From Desulfofalx alkaliphila DSM 12257 (GTDB lineage Bacteria > Bacillota > Desulfotomaculia > Desulfotomaculales > Desulfohalotomaculaceae): DNA of 44,900 bases. The stretch is taken from the NCBI RefSeq assembly GCF_000711975.1, contig NZ_JONT01000017.1, forward strand, positions 1 through 44,900, given 5' to 3'. The stretch's first letter is position 1; each line of letters begins with the position of its first letter. Both the position numbers and the translations under genes were made by a program. The notes beneath the pieces are model-generated. The model did no database searches. It had not been told where the DNA came from and saw nothing but the letters and a program-made list of their open reading frames with translations. Positions 1 to 9,624 of the stretch are shown in pieces.

Positions 1-133
1 TCGACTTTATTTTACCAAAAAGAGTGGTCTCTTGTTTCTTTTTTTCCTACAACAATTTTACATTATGTGGAGCAGGCTAGCTATTGATACGTGTAATTAG
101 TACGTGTTATTGTATAATGACAGGAGGTTTTTT

Positions 134-550
134 ATAAGGCAAAATATATTTACCCCGCTGTTTTCGACCCTGGCACTGACGGTAGCGCCGGTTATACAGT
201 CACATTTCCGGAACTCACGGGCTGCATTACAGAAGGCAACGACTTAAACGAATCCATTTAATGGCCAAAGATGTATTAGCAGGATTCCTTTATGGCATGG
301 AAGAAGATAACAAATCCATTCCCAAGCCTTCCATCCCAGCGATATAAAACTTGCACCCGGTGCCTTTCTTGCACTGGTAGAAGTTTGGACTGATTTAATT
401 AGAGATGAAATGGATAATAAGGCTGTCAAGAAATCTCTCACCATACCCAAGTGGCTTAATGATGCTGCCGAAGAGCACGGAGTTAACTTTTCCCAAGTGC
501 TGCAGCATGCACTTAAACAATATCTTGGCATTAGAAGTCGAACACCATAA
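134..550 (+). pseudogene. Decayed HicB-family antitoxin gene
   Basis: Joining three reading frames gives a HicB-like protein (COG1598). It has an N-terminal strand region (KYIYPAVFDPG, then GYTVTFPELTGCITEG), a helix (MAKDVLAGFLYGMEEDN) and a C-terminal ribbon-helix-helix-like DNA-binding part (KKSLTIPKWLNDAAEEHGV). HicB neutralises the HicA mRNA interferase and represses its own operon. Three single-base deletions explain the damage. An AGGAGG site (122-127) with a 6-nt gap leads to ATAAGGCA where ATGAAGGCA is expected. A frame break gives TAA at 259-261. A second break gives TAA at 345-347. No hicA is visible on either side. The family call is firm from the motifs; the deletion model is inferred. 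Sequencing error is the alternative, but three separate single-base losses in 420 bases fit decay better. Confidence 0.72.
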
Positions 551-554
551 TTTA

Positions 555-585
555 AGCAGGTCGGTATTTATTGGCCTGCTTTTTA
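555..585 (+). terminator. Rho-independent terminator after the hicB remnant
   Basis: AGCAGG (555-560) pairs with CCTGCT (575-580), extended by a TC/GG step, and is followed by TTTTA. It lies just behind the stop codon of the hicB remnant. Confidence 0.6.
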
Positions 586-688
586 CTTTGACATATCACC
601 TTCAGTTGGACAGAGCCTTTATTTCTTTTATTACCACCGGCTGCGGCTTTCCCCATTTAGTGCAGCGGTTCACCACCGCAGCGTATTT

Positions 689-982
689 CTAGTAGCCTTG
701 TAGTTTTCTGGTGTAGACCTTGCCCCTGACAATCCAATGGGTTACATTTTCGCCGTAAACCCCCCTGGTGGCCAGTTTCCGGCCGCAGTTGGTGCACATT
801 AAATGGCCTTCATAATTTTCCAGATCCATTTGGGAGGCTATGATACGGGGATACTGCAACTTTATTAACTTCCCATTGCTCCCCTTGGCATAAATAAGCA
901 GGGGGGTTCTGCAGTGCCCGCACGAAACTTCAAGTGGGAAAGTGCCCCTCTTTTTTTTATATATAGGGTTTTTATATTTCAT
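689..982 (-). CDS. Small zinc-ribbon protein, conserved hypothetical
   Basis: This 97-residue protein carries two CxxC pairs, C21-G-H-C24 and C63-T-N-C66, separated by about 38 residues, as in a zinc ribbon. The ends are rich in Lys, Arg and Tyr, which would suit a nucleic-acid or protein contact. I do not recognise a named family. The ATG start is supported by AGGGAG (complement of 992-997) with a 9-nt gap. No membrane segment or signal peptide is visible. It reads in the same direction as ssrA and smpB, but a likely terminator at 1033-1070 separates it from them, so it is probably transcribed alone. The metal-binding role is inferred from the Cys spacing. Confidence 0.7.
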   Translation of the reverse strand: MKYKNPIYKKKRGTFPLEVSCGHCRTPLLIYAKGSNGKLIKLQYPRIIASQMDLENYEGHLMCTNCGRKLATRGVYGENVTHWIVRGKVYTRKLQGY

Positions 983-1032
983 ATCGCTACACTCCCTCTG
1001 GATTTTTGCACAGTAAAGCCGGCCTTGAAAAT

Positions 1033-1070
1033 AAAAAACCGCCGGGGTAGAATCACTGCCACCTCTGCGG
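1033..1070 (-). terminator. Probable terminator downstream of ssrA
   Basis: On the minus strand CCGC and GCGG enclose a weaker inner GGT/ACC pairing and are followed by six T residues (complement of 1033-1038). It is a plausible end for transcripts from ssrA. The rest of 983-1243 holds two weaker hairpins (GACCC/GGGTC and CGGCA/TGCCG) and no gene that I can support. Confidence 0.45.
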
Positions 1071-1243
1071 TCCGTTGTCTTACATATACTTTACTTATTT
1101 TTCAAAATTTATTATTGTAGAAATCCGGCAATATAAGTGACTGCCGGGAGGAAGACCCACCTTGTTATTGGGTCAACAGCTATTGCAGACAGTCCATTCA
1201 CTAACTATAAGTTGTTGCAGTGTTTCTAAACTGTGGTTTTAAG

Positions 1244-1594
1244 TGGTGGAGGCGGGGGGAGTTGAACCCACCGTCCGAAAGAACGACCACAACAGGCTCT
1301 ACGAGCGTAGGTTATGATTTGTTTTCGCCCTGCCGGCGGCCATAACCAGCCTACGGCAAGACTATCTCGATAGATCTTACTCAACCCCTCCGAGAATTGG
1401 GATTAAGCCAGCCCGTTTAAGTGACCTCTTAGCCCAGGCCACGGGCCCAGCGCGGGTAAGAGGTTAGACAGCAACTAAGCTGCTAAAGCGTAATTATCTT
1501 CGGCATTTATAAGTGTTCCACCGTTTTACGGGTAAGTGGGATCCCGGCTCGCTCCTCTTGCCACCGTTTCCTCCGTCGAAACCATTTCGCCCCC
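1244..1594 (-). ncRNA. ssrA: tmRNA (SsrA), ribosome rescue
   Basis: A complete one-piece tmRNA of 351 nt. The 5' end GGGGGCGAAATGG (from 1594) pairs with the 3' end CGCCTCC-A-CCA (to 1244), so the CCA tail is encoded. The TΨC-arm motif GGTTCAACTCC lies near the 3' end. The tag reading frame GCC GAA GAT AAT TAC GCT TTA GCA GCT (1478-1504) ends at TAG (1475-1477), giving the tag AEDNYALAA; the preceding AAT could add one residue. The RNA enters stalled ribosomes with SmpB and marks the nascent chain for ClpXP-type proteases. It starts 15 nt behind the smpB stop, so it is either cotranscribed and processed or uses a GATAAT-like -10 at 1602-1607. Confidence 0.97.
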
Positions 1595-1609
1595 ATATTT
1601 TATTATCAG

Positions 1610-2074
1610 TTAGCCTCGGGCCCTAAGTGCCCGATCCATATCGCGCTTGGCATCCCTAGCTGCAATATCTTGTCTTTTATCATATAACTTTTTACCCCGG
1701 GCTAAACCAAGTAGCACTTTAGCCCTACCATTTTTAAAGTAAACCTTTAACGGTACCAAGGTAAAACCCTTTTCCCTGGTTTGTGCGTGTAAACGTTTTA
1801 TCTCTTGTTTATGCAGCAACAGTTTGCGGGTGCGCTTTGGTTCATGGTTAAACCGGTTACCTTGTTCATAGGGACTTACATGCATATTATATAATATCAT
1901 TTCACCCTTTTCAACTCGGGCATAGCTGTCCTGCAAGTTAGCTTTCCCCGCACGCAAAGATTTAACTTCTGTGCCTTCCAACACTATACCCGCTTCATAG
2001 GTCTCCAAAATGTGATAATCATGTCTTGCCTTGCGGTTTTCTGTTACTACCCGGTCACCGGATTTAGCTGCCAT
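1610..2074 (-). CDS. smpB: SsrA-binding protein SmpB
   Basis: At 154 residues it has the normal family length. The OB-fold core is clear ([38 protein letters not shown]), as is the basic C-terminal tail ([24 protein letters not shown]) that folds into the empty mRNA channel of a stalled ribosome. It binds tmRNA and delivers it to the A site. An upstream GTG in the same frame would add three residues, but AAGAGGTG fits the ATG at 2072-2074, so I use that start. ssrA follows directly on the same strand, the usual arrangement. Confidence 0.97.
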   Translation of the reverse strand: MAAKSGDRVVTENRKARHDYHILETYEAGIVLEGTEVKSLRAGKANLQDSYARVEKGEMILYNMHVSPYEQGNRFNHEPKRTRKLLLHKQEIKRLHAQTREKGFTLVPLKVYFKNGRAKVLLGLARGKKLYDKRQDIAARDAKRDMDRALRARG

Positions 2075-2141
2075 AAAACACACCTCTTATTTCAAAGCAC
2101 TTTAACCTCCAAAACAAAGTGACATAAAAAGTGCATTTACT

Positions 2142-2170
2142 AGTATAACACATAAATTTATTGACGTAAA
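2142..2170 (-). promoter_or_regulatory. Sigma-A promoter of smpB
   Basis: TTTACG (complement of 2165-2170), a 17-nt spacer and TATACT (complement of 2142-2147) preceded by TG at the extended -10 position. The transcript would have a leader of about 65 nt in which GCACTTT and AAAGTGC can pair around a GGAGG sequence. Confidence 0.6.
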
Positions 2171-2175
2171 GGAGC

Positions 2176-2730
2176 TTAAGCTAATCCTAATTCATTTGCA
2201 ATTCCCTGCATTGCCTCCAAACCGATAGCCATAAATTCTTCCATACTAATACCCAATTCGGTGCATGCCGCAATTGCATTTCTATTGGCACCCCGGGCAA
2301 AGGCTTTCTCACCATATCTCTTCATCAAAGATTCCACATTGACAGCAAACAAGCTTTTTTCCGGTCTGATTAAAGCTGCCGCCGTTATCAACCCTGTAAG
2401 GGGATCCACCGAGTACAAGGCTTTATCCATCAAACTGTTTCTGGGCAGGCCGTGGGCTTCGTTATGCACCTTAACAGCATAAACCACCTCTTCCGGCAAA
2501 CCTGCCTCTTCAAGTATTTTTGCCCCTTCCAGGCTGTGTCTTTGCGGATCATCCTTAGTAAAATCATAGTCTATATCGTGCAGAAGTCCGGCCAGGGCCC
2601 ATTTTTCTTCATCTTCTCCAAAGTGCCTTGCCAGCCCAGCCATCACCGCTTCCACCGCCAAACAGTGTTTCATCAGATTTTTGTTTTTGAGGTGCTTTTT
2701 TAATAAATCCATTGCTTGGTTGCGATTCAC
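2176..2730 (-). CDS. HD-domain (HDIG-type) phosphohydrolase
   Basis: This 184-residue protein carries the HD metal-binding set: H22 in KHCLAVEAVM, H51-D52 in LAGLLHDIDYD, then the HSLEGAKIL and VHNEAHG histidines, and a late Asp in YSVDPLTGLITA. This is the pattern of the small HDIG/HDc proteins found in Clostridia, which act as metal-dependent phosphohydrolases; the substrate cannot be told from sequence. No membrane segment or extra domain is present. The GTG start (2728-2730) follows GAGGG with an 8-nt gap. It runs in the same direction as hppA but lies beyond that gene's tandem hairpins, and a new promoter starts smpB just below it. Confidence 0.85.
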   Translation of the reverse strand: MNRNQAMDLLKKHLKNKNLMKHCLAVEAVMAGLARHFGEDEEKWALAGLLHDIDYDFTKDDPQRHSLEGAKILEEAGLPEEVVYAVKVHNEAHGLPRNSLMDKALYSVDPLTGLITAAALIRPEKSLFAVNVESLMKRYGEKAFARGANRNAIAACTELGISMEEFMAIGLEAMQGIANELGLA

Positions 2731-2856
2731 CGGTAAATCCCTCTCCTTTTTGACAAATTTTGCAGTTGCCTTTGCTGAACTTGCTCTATCTTGTAATAAT
2801 TATTTGTTTGGGCTACAAAATCATTCTACCAAAACCGCCAGATTACGGCAACTGCA

Positions 2857-2891
2857 ACAAAGCCCCTCGCCAACCGGCAAGGGGCTTTGTT
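2857..2891 (-). terminator. Hairpin, second of a tandem pair after hppA
   Basis: AACAAAGCCCCT pairs with AGGGGCTTTGTT around an inner GCC/GGC step. It has no U-run on the minus side and may act as a back-up terminator or a 3'-end stabiliser. Confidence 0.6.
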
Positions 2892-2893
2892 AG

Positions 2894-2929
2894 AAAAATT
2901 AAACCCCTGCCAATTCGGCAGGGGTTTAA
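2894..2929 (-). terminator. Rho-independent terminator of hppA
   Basis: TTAAACCCCTGCC (2899-2911) pairs with GGCAGGGGTTTAA (2917-2929) around a 5-nt loop. On the minus strand it is followed by a T-run (complement of 2894-2900). It starts about 10 nt behind the hppA stop codon. Confidence 0.85.
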
Positions 2930-2939
2930 TAACATTTAA

Positions 2940-4955
2940 TTAAAAGAGGCCGCCACTGGCAATCATGCCAACGATGAGCAGAGCTACAACGTTACAAACC
3001 TTAATAACAGGGTTAATGGCAGGGCCAGCGGTGTCCTTCAAGGGGTCACCAACGGTGTCACCGGTAACTGCAGCTGCGTGAGCTTCGCTACCTTTACCAC
3101 CATAGTTACCTTCCTCAATGTACTTCTTAGCGTTATCCCATGCGCCACCACCGTTGTTCTGGAAGCAAGCCATGAAGATACCAACTACGATAACACCGAT
3201 CAGCATACCACCCAGAGCCAGAGGTCCAAGCAGGAAGCCAACCAGTAGAACTGTGATTACAGGAAGTAAACCGGGTGCAACCATTTCTTTCAGTGCACGC
3301 CTGGTTACAATGTCAACACACTTACCGTATTCAGGCTTGGATTTACCTTCCATAATGCCGGGGATTTCTCTAAACTGACGACGCACTTCTTCAACCACCG
3401 CATAGGCTGCACGGCCCACAGCACCGTTAGCAAGGGCGGAGAACATGAACACAACGCAACCGCCCACAAAGAGGCCGGCCAGTACCAGGGGATCATCAAG
3501 TCTAAATACAACCGGTTCGGTAACGTAGTTAGACAAAGACGCAGTGTAGTCAGCAAACAGAACCATGGCAGCAAGGGCAGCAGAACCGATAGCATAACCC
3601 TTGGTAACTGCTTTGGTTGTGTTACCAACAGCATCTAGCTCGTCAGTTACATCACGAACGCTGGAAGGCAGTTCTGACATTTCAGCAATACCACCGGCGT
3701 TGTCAGTAACAGGACCGTAAGAGTCAAGTGCAACAATCATACCGGTCATGGAAAGCATAGCCATGGAAGCAATACCAATTGCATACAGACCTTCTAAGCC
3801 GCCGCCACCGATGCTGTAAGCAGCAAGAATACCGGCAACGATGGTCAAGGTGGGAGGAATGGATGATTCCATACCTACTGCCAAACCGGTAATAACGTTG
3901 GTACCGTGACCGGATTGGGAAGCGTATGCAATGGATCTAACAGGACGGAATCTGGTTGAAGTATAGTAGTCGGTAATGTACATAATGAATACAGTTGCCA
4001 CTACACCAACCAGGGCTGCAAAGAACATGGTGTTGTCACCCAGCAATGTTGTTGTTGCAGGGTAGAAACCGGCCAAAGCCAGAACTGCAGCAACCCATAC
4101 ACCTTTGTACAGAGCAGCCATAATATCGTTGCTGCTGCCTAAGCGTACAAAGAACACCCCGATGATAGATGCGATAATAGCAATAGCACCCAACAATACA
4201 GGATATAAAATGTATTCCTGGGTACCGAATACTAAGTAACCAAGTAACATTGCACCGATAGCGGTAACAGCATATGTTTCAAACAAGTCAGCCGCCATAC
4301 CGGCACAGTCACCAACGTTGTCACCAACGTTGTCCGCAATGGTTGCAGGGTTACGGGGGTCGTCTTCAGGAATACCTGCTTCAACTTTACCCACCAGGTC
4401 AGCACCAACGTCAGCGGACTTGGTAAAGATACCGCCACCAACACGGGCAAAGAGAGCAATCAAACTACTACCAAAAGCAAGACCTATAAGGGCGTGTACG
4501 TCACCAAAAGCCAGGTACATACCTGAAACACCTAACAGAGCCAAGCTCACACACATCATACCGGTTACAGCACCGGCTTTAAATGCAATGCTCAGACCCT
4601 TAGGCATACCTTGTCTGGCACCTTCTGCCACACGGGCGTTAGATCTGGTAGAAACACCCATACCAATGTAACCGCATAGTCCGGAGAAAACAGCACCAAT
4701 GGCAAAACCAATGGCTGTTACCCAACTAAGCGCCAAACCTATAGCTACTAAAATAACCGCACCAACCATAGCAATGGTTGTGTACTGACGGTTTAGATAT
4801 GCCATAGCACCTTCTTGAACGGCAGCGGAAATTTGCTGCATTCTCTCGTTACCGGCAGGCATTTTCATAATCCAACTGATCAAATAAAGTGCAAATAGAA
4901 TACCGATTGCAGCACTGCCAATACCAGCATAGACTACCCAACCAAATTCACCCAA
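2940..4955 (-). CDS. hppA: Membrane-bound H+-pumping pyrophosphatase
   Basis: At 671 residues with about 16 membrane segments, this is a complete M-PPase, which hydrolyses pyrophosphate and pumps ions across the membrane. Hallmark motifs are present: [19 protein letters not shown] (182-200), DNVGDNVGD (208-216), [16 protein letters not shown] (411-426) and the C-terminal [18 protein letters not shown]. The potassium-switch region reads [10 protein letters not shown], with Lys448 and Thr451. In this family Ala and Gly at these places mark K+-dependent enzymes, and Lys and Thr mark K+-independent proton pumps, so this copy should be a K+-independent H+ pump (inference from family work). The start is TTG (4953-4955) behind GGAGG at a 9-nt gap. 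The transcript has its own promoter, a long leader and its own terminators, so the gene stands alone. Confidence 0.97.
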   Translation of the reverse strand: MGEFGWVVYAGIGSAAIGILFALYLISWIMKMPAGNERMQQISAAVQEGAMAYLNRQYTTIAMVGAVILVAIGLALSWVTAIGFAIGAVFSGLCGYIGMGVSTRSNARVAEGARQGMPKGLSIAFKAGAVTGMMCVSLALLGVSGMYLAFGDVHALIGLAFGSSLIALFARVGGGIFTKSADVGADLVGKVEAGIPEDDPRNPATIADNVGDNVGDCAGMAADLFETYAVTAIGAMLLGYLVFGTQEYILYPVLLGAIAIIASIIGVFFVRLGSSNDIMAALYKGVWVAAVLALAGFYPATTTLLGDNTMFFAALVGVVATVFIMYITDYYTSTRFRPVRSIAYASQSGHGTNVITGLAVGMESSIPPTLTIVAGILAAYSIGGGGLEGLYAIGIASMAMLSMTGMIVALDSYGPVTDNAGGIAEMSELPSSVRDVTDELDAVGNTTKAVTKGYAIGSAALAAMVLFADYTASLSNYVTEPVVFRLDDPLVLAGLFVGGCVVFMFSALANGAVGRAAYAVVEEVRRQFREIPGIMEGKSKPEYGKCVDIVTRRALKEMVAPGLLPVITVLLVGFLLGPLALGGMLIGVIVVGIFMACFQNNGGGAWDNAKKYIEEGNYGGKGSEAHAAAVTGDTVGDPLKDTAGPAINPVIKVCNVVALLIVGMIASGGLF

Positions 4956-5200
4956 AACAAGTCACCTCCGAAAAGTTTAAAAATGACTCCAGAACACAGA
5001 ATAAAACGAGGTACCTTAACCCACACCTATCACTGCCTGTCATTCAGGCGTATAGGCCTATGAGCACAAATCACCTCCCCATTTATATTGGAAACACCCC
5101 TCCTAAAAATAACACACAAAATAATAATTTCCAAGTATCAGGCCTTAAAGTATCTCTCTAGGGGCCAAGCTTGACAGCAGGGGTATTATCCTTGCACTAT
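4956..5200 (-). promoter_or_regulatory. Long structured 5' leader of hppA
   Basis: From the predicted start near 5194 to the hppA start codon there are about 240 nt without a proper gene. Seen in the RNA sense: TTGGAAA (complement of 5128-5134) can pair with TTTCCAA (complement of 5088-5094), enclosing an AGGAGGGG sequence; then a strong GGGGAGGTG site stands before GTG (5065-5067), which opens an 8-codon frame including its stop (5044-5067); this is followed by a GCCTG-AATGA-CAGGC hairpin inside a CCTAT/ATAGG outer pair. I cannot match it to a riboswitch class I know. Regulation by leader peptide or structure is inference. Confidence 0.45.
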
Positions 5201-5230
5201 ATTATAGCATAGAAGCACTTTATTTCACAA
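5201..5230 (-). promoter_or_regulatory. Sigma-A promoter of hppA
   Basis: TTGTGA (complement of 5225-5230), an 18-nt spacer and a perfect TATAAT (complement of 5201-5206) with an extended TGC. Transcription would start near 5194. Confidence 0.75.
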
Positions 5231-5275
5231 GAAGACAAAACAAATTCTACTCAGCTTTTACACTGAGTTGAAAGG

Positions 5276-5282
5276 TGTCGAA
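5276..5282 (+). promoter_or_regulatory. Candidate Spo0A box upstream of hppA
   Basis: TGTCGAA followed by AAAA matches the Spo0A box core exactly. It lies about 46 bp above the -35 element of hppA, which is far for direct control, so its use is uncertain. Confidence 0.35.
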
Positions 5283-5398
5283 AAAATTCGTTTATGAGCT
5301 TGTTTTCACTAAATATTAGAAGTTTGCCTGTCTGCTTGTGAAAGTTATTATTATTTTAATCTATCTTCTTTCTCCTAAAACTTGGGCCAGTTCACAAA

Positions 5399-5425
5399 GG
5401 GCGCGAATAATCGCGCCCCTAAAAA
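5399..5425 (-). terminator. Terminator of the glycolysis-secG unit
   Basis: GGGCGCG (5399-5405) pairs with CGCGCCC (5412-5418) around AATAAT. It sits some 50 nt behind the secG stop. The A-run at 5421-5426 would also serve the other direction; the minus side has only TTT. The stretch 5231-5398 between this hairpin and the hppA promoter is AT-rich and, apart from the Spo0A box, I see no gene in it. Confidence 0.6.
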
Positions 5426-5466
5426 ACTGAATTAACTTTGCTGCCAATGAGCACCTAGGTGGTTGG

Positions 5467-5703
5467 CTACCAAATTGCTGCCAGCGTCAATGAGAGAACT
5501 GCAAAGATAATGCTAAAAGCCACTGTGAGCTTGCCCAGCTTCTCATCCAAGCCTTTGGTTCTTCCAAACATCTGCTCAGCACCCCCGGCAATAGCCCCTG
5601 ACAAGCCCGCACTTTTACCGGACTGCAGTAAAACAGTAGCAATAACTCCAAGGGCCAGTAGTATTTGGAGACCGATTATTATTCCCTTTAGCAATGGTTT
5701 CAC
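5467..5703 (-). CDS. secG: Preprotein translocase subunit SecG
   Basis: SecG is the small accessory subunit of the SecYEG channel. Two membrane segments (GIIIGLQILLALGVIATVLL and LTVAFSIIFAVLSLTLAAI) flank the family signature LQSGKSAGLSGAIAGGAEQMFG. From the GTG at 5701-5703 the protein is 78 residues, near the usual 75. An ATG-like frame extends to 5763, but a clear promoter lies inside that extension, so those codons would not be in the mRNA. A TTG at 5692-5694 behind AAGGTGG is an equally good start. Its place after eno is common in Firmicutes. It has its own promoter and may also receive read-through from eno. Confidence 0.93.
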   Translation of the reverse strand: MKPLLKGIIIGLQILLALGVIATVLLQSGKSAGLSGAIAGGAEQMFGRTKGLDEKLGKLTVAFSIIFAVLSLTLAAIW

Positions 5704-5734
5704 CACCTTAGTAAAGTATAGTTTACCAAAGACA

Positions 5735-5763
5735 ATTATATCATAAGGTAAAATACCACACAA
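5735..5763 (-). promoter_or_regulatory. Sigma-A promoter of secG
   Basis: TTGTGT (complement of 5758-5763), a 17-nt spacer and TATAAT (complement of 5735-5740). It places the transcript start near 5728, only about 25 nt before the secG start, which decides the start codon of secG. Confidence 0.7.
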
Positions 5764-5773
5764 TCAAACCGAC

Positions 5774-5814
5774 AAAAAAGTCACAGGCCCACTGTACCCG
5801 CCCGGTAGGCAGGT
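5774..5814 (-). terminator. Possible terminator after eno
   Basis: ACCTGCC (complement of 5808-5814) pairs with GGCGGGT (complement of 5796-5802); a T6 run follows, but only after a second weak ACAG/CTGT pairing. The layout is imperfect, so termination may be partial. Confidence 0.4.
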
Positions 5815-5842
5815 CCGATATACAAACCGCCACAAAGGCCGG

Positions 5843-7144
<1,302 letters not shown>

Positions 7145-7186
7145 TTAGCAAGTGCAGTGTTATCTTATTTTAGAAAAATCTTCATA

Positions 7187-8734
7187 CTACTTTTCTATCA
7201 ACGAAGTGCCGGTCATTTCAAGGGGCTTATCAATATGTAATAATTCCAACAGAGTGGGGGCGATGTCTTCCAGTCGACCCTTTCTTAGTTTGGCGTGGCG
7301 CAGCTTGCCGTGGCCCACCAAGATCAGGGGCACCGGATCAGTGGTATGTGCGGTAAAGGGTTTGCCTTCCTCGTCCATCATATGCTCTGCATTGCCGTGA
7401 TCGGCAGTGATTATTGCCACCCCACCGCGCTCTAAAATGGCATCCACCGCCCTACCCAAACAGCTGTCCACCGCATTAACGGCACAAACTGCCGCATCCA
7501 TCACCCCGGTATGGCCCACCATGTCAGCATTGGCATAATTCATGATAATAACTTCAAACTTATCCTTCTCAAGTTGTTCAATTAATGCATCTGTAACTTC
7601 AAAGGCGCTCATCTCGGGTTTTAAGTCGTAAGTGGCCACCTTGGGCGACGGAATGAGCACTCGCTCCTCACCGGGGTTGGGCTTTTCTACCCCACCGTTG
7701 AAGAAAAAGGTAACGTGGGCATATTTCTCCGTTTCGGCAAGGCGCAGCTGCCTAATACCGTTATTACTCAGTACCTCCCCCAAGGTGTTTTTAAGCATTT
7801 GGGGCTTAAATGCCACCGGTGCTTCAATTGTTTTATCATAAAGGGTCATACAAGTAAAGTGCACCCTGGGATGGGCAGCGGGGCGCTTAAAGGCTGTAAA
7901 ATCTTTGTCCACAAAGGCCCTGGTAATTTGGCGGGCCCGATCAGGCCTAAAGTTGAAAAATATGACGGCGTCACCGTCCACCACAGTGGCCAGGGGCTTT
8001 CCGTCGTCATTTACAATCACTGTGGGCTGCACAAACTCGTCAGTTTCCCCACGCCGGTAAGCTTCCTGTAAGGCCTCTTCGGCCCTTTCTGCCTTATACC
8101 CCTCCCCCGTCACCATGGCCCGGTAAGCCTTTTCGGTTCTTTCCCAGCGTTTATCCCGATCCATGGCGTAGTAGCGGCCCATTACGGTGACAATTTTACC
8201 TATATCCAGGGCAGCACACCTTTGCTCCAAGGCTTCAATATATTCCAAGGCATTGGCCGGGGGTACATCACGGCCGTCTAAAAAGGCATGTATATATACC
8301 TGTTTTATCTTTTCCTCTTTAGCCAATTTCAACAGGCCAAACAAATGCTCTATATGGCTGTGCACACCCCCGTCAGACAGCAATCCCATCAGATGCAGGC
8401 CGCCGTTATTCTCCTTAGCATAATTCACAGCCGCTAAAAGCTCTTCGTTTGTAAAAAAACTTTCGTCCCGAATGGCTTTAGTAATGCGGGTTAAATCTTG
8501 GTAGACCACCCTGCCGGCTCCAATGTTCAGGTGGCCCACCTCAGAGTTGCCCATCTGGCCGGCAGGCAGTCCCACATCTTCACCGGAGGCACTGAGTAAG
8601 GTATGGGGGTATTTCTTTAATAACTTATCAATATTAGGTGTTTGGGCTTGGCAAATGGCATTTCCGCTTTCTTGGGAGTTTATACCCCAACCGTCCAGAA
8701 TAATTAACGCCGTGGGTTTAACCTGCGCTGTCAA
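7187..8734 (-). CDS. gpmI: 2,3-bisphosphoglycerate-independent phosphoglycerate mutase
   Basis: This enzyme interconverts 3- and 2-phosphoglycerate through a phosphoserine intermediate and needs Mn2+. At 515 residues it is full length and belongs to the alkaline phosphatase fold. Motifs: LIILDGWG (metal Asp), [16 protein letters not shown] with the catalytic Ser, the DGRDVPP and [15 protein letters not shown] substrate motifs, [11 protein letters not shown], and the C-terminal metal sites [12 protein letters not shown] and [11 protein letters not shown]. The start is TTG behind a GGGGGG site. The enzyme is pH sensitive in spore formers, where it helps bank 3-phosphoglycerate in spores (known for the family). 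It is 16 nt behind tpiA. Confidence 0.98.
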   Translation of the reverse strand: MTAQVKPTALIILDGWGINSQESGNAICQAQTPNIDKLLKKYPHTLLSASGEDVGLPAGQMGNSEVGHLNIGAGRVVYQDLTRITKAIRDESFFTNEELLAAVNYAKENNGGLHLMGLLSDGGVHSHIEHLFGLLKLAKEEKIKQVYIHAFLDGRDVPPANALEYIEALEQRCAALDIGKIVTVMGRYYAMDRDKRWERTEKAYRAMVTGEGYKAERAEEALQEAYRRGETDEFVQPTVIVNDDGKPLATVVDGDAVIFFNFRPDRARQITRAFVDKDFTAFKRPAAHPRVHFTCMTLYDKTIEAPVAFKPQMLKNTLGEVLSNNGIRQLRLAETEKYAHVTFFFNGGVEKPNPGEERVLIPSPKVATYDLKPEMSAFEVTDALIEQLEKDKFEVIIMNYANADMVGHTGVMDAAVCAVNAVDSCLGRAVDAILERGGVAIITADHGNAEHMMDEEGKPFTAHTTDPVPLILVGHGKLRHAKLRKGRLEDIAPTLLELLHIDKPLEMTGTSLIEK

Positions 8735-8750
8735 AAATATCTACCCCCCA

Positions 8751-9506
8751 TTAGGCCCCGGCCGCTCCTTTAACAATGCCCCCAAAGCTTTCCGGTTCCA
8801 GGCTGGCTCCGCCCACCAGTGCACCGTCAATATCCGGCTGCTGCATCAAACCCACAATATTGGCCGGCTTTACACTGCCGCCATACTGTATTCTCACCCG
8901 GTCAGCACTGTCTTGGGCCAGCTCCTTTATTACACTGCGGATATAAGCAATTACCCCCTGGGCGTCTTCCTCCGAAGCAGTCTTACCGGTACCGATGGCC
9001 CACACCGGCTCATAGGCTATCACCAAGCCGGCCACAGTTGCAGCATCAAGCCCCTTGAGCGCTCCTTCCACCTGGGTGCGAACCACCTTCTCAGTGATGC
9101 CCTGCTCCCTCTCATCTAAAGTTTCACCCACACATATTATCGGCACCATGCCCTCGTTCAATACAGCCTTAACCCTTTTATTTACCGTCTCATCGGTTTC
9201 ACCAAAGTACTGGCGGCGTTCAGAGTGGCCCACAATTACGTATTTGCAGCCCACTTCCTTTAACATTCCCGGCGAAATTTCACCGGTAAAGGCCCCCTTT
9301 TCTTCCCAATACACATTCTGGGCCCCCACTGCAATATTAGTCCCCTCTGCGGCTTCCACCACCGCTGCCAGGGCTGTAAAGGGCGGACACAGCACCACCT
9401 CAACCTGGGAATTAGCAACCATATCTGCCAAGGCCTTGGTAAAATCCTTGGCCTCCTGCACCGTTTTATGCATCTTCCAGTTTCCGGCAATAATTGGCTT
9501 GCGCAA
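8751..9506 (-). CDS. tpiA: Triosephosphate isomerase
   Basis: A complete 251-residue TIM barrel that interconverts dihydroxyacetone phosphate and glyceraldehyde 3-phosphate. The catalytic Lys is in AGNWKMHK, the electrophile His in [12 protein letters not shown] and the base Glu in [14 protein letters not shown]; the phosphate loop [11 protein letters not shown] and the C-terminal GALVGGASL are intact. The start is TTG (complement of 9504-9506) behind GGAGG with an 8-nt gap. Upstream, two strong hairpins separate it from pgk, which may set its level relative to pgk. Confidence 0.98.
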   Translation of the reverse strand: MRKPIIAGNWKMHKTVQEAKDFTKALADMVANSQVEVVLCPPFTALAAVVEAAEGTNIAVGAQNVYWEEKGAFTGEISPGMLKEVGCKYVIVGHSERRQYFGETDETVNKRVKAVLNEGMVPIICVGETLDEREQGITEKVVRTQVEGALKGLDAATVAGLVIAYEPVWAIGTGKTASEEDAQGVIAYIRSVIKELAQDSADRVRIQYGGSVKPANIVGLMQQPDIDGALVGGASLEPESFGGIVKGAAGA

Positions 9507-9530
9507 TAAAAATACCTCCCCTCTTAGGAA

Positions 9531-9559
9531 CAGGCTTCGGTTTTTAAAACCGAAGCCTG
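9531..9559. repeat. Near-perfect palindrome just before tpiA
   Basis: CAGGCTTCGGTTTT (9531-9544) and AAAACCGAAGCCTG (9546-9559) are perfect inverted repeats with a single base between them. The minus-strand hairpin is followed by TTCCT, not a T-run, and lies immediately before the tpiA ribosome-binding site, so it is unlikely to be a plain terminator. Confidence 0.8.
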
Positions 9560-9570
9560 ACAGTGCAAAC

Positions 9571-9598
9571 CAGGGGCGGGTTTCTTTGCCCGCCCCTG
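9571..9598. repeat. GC-rich hairpin between pgk and tpiA
   Basis: CAGGGGCGGG (9571-9580) pairs with CCCGCCCCTG (9589-9598) around an 8-nt loop. On the minus strand it is followed by GGTTTG, so it is not a canonical terminator for pgk. It could be a pause, partial terminator or mRNA stabiliser. Confidence 0.75.
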
Positions 9599-9624
9599 CA
9601 AAAACTCAACATCACAATGAGTGG

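Noticed and set aside
1033-1075. Resemblance to a T-box (GGTGG with nearby ACCGC)
   Set aside because: The conserved T-box order (AGGGTGGNACCGCG) and a specifier stem are absent; it reads better as a simple terminator.
914-1120. 68-codon open frame on the plus strand
   Set aside because: It overlaps the zinc-ribbon gene in antisense, has no ribosome-binding site and crosses the likely terminator.
1200-1260. Integration (att) site at the 3' end of ssrA
   Set aside because: ssrA is a common target and the neighbouring hicB is decayed, but I see no integrase and no second copy of the ssrA end in the window.
3305-4671. Several long open frames on both strands inside hppA
   Set aside because: They are shadows of hppA, with low-complexity composition and no start signals.
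5044-5067. 8-codon frame behind a strong RBS as a separate gene
   Set aside because: Too short to call as a CDS; kept only as a possible leader peptide within the hppA leader.
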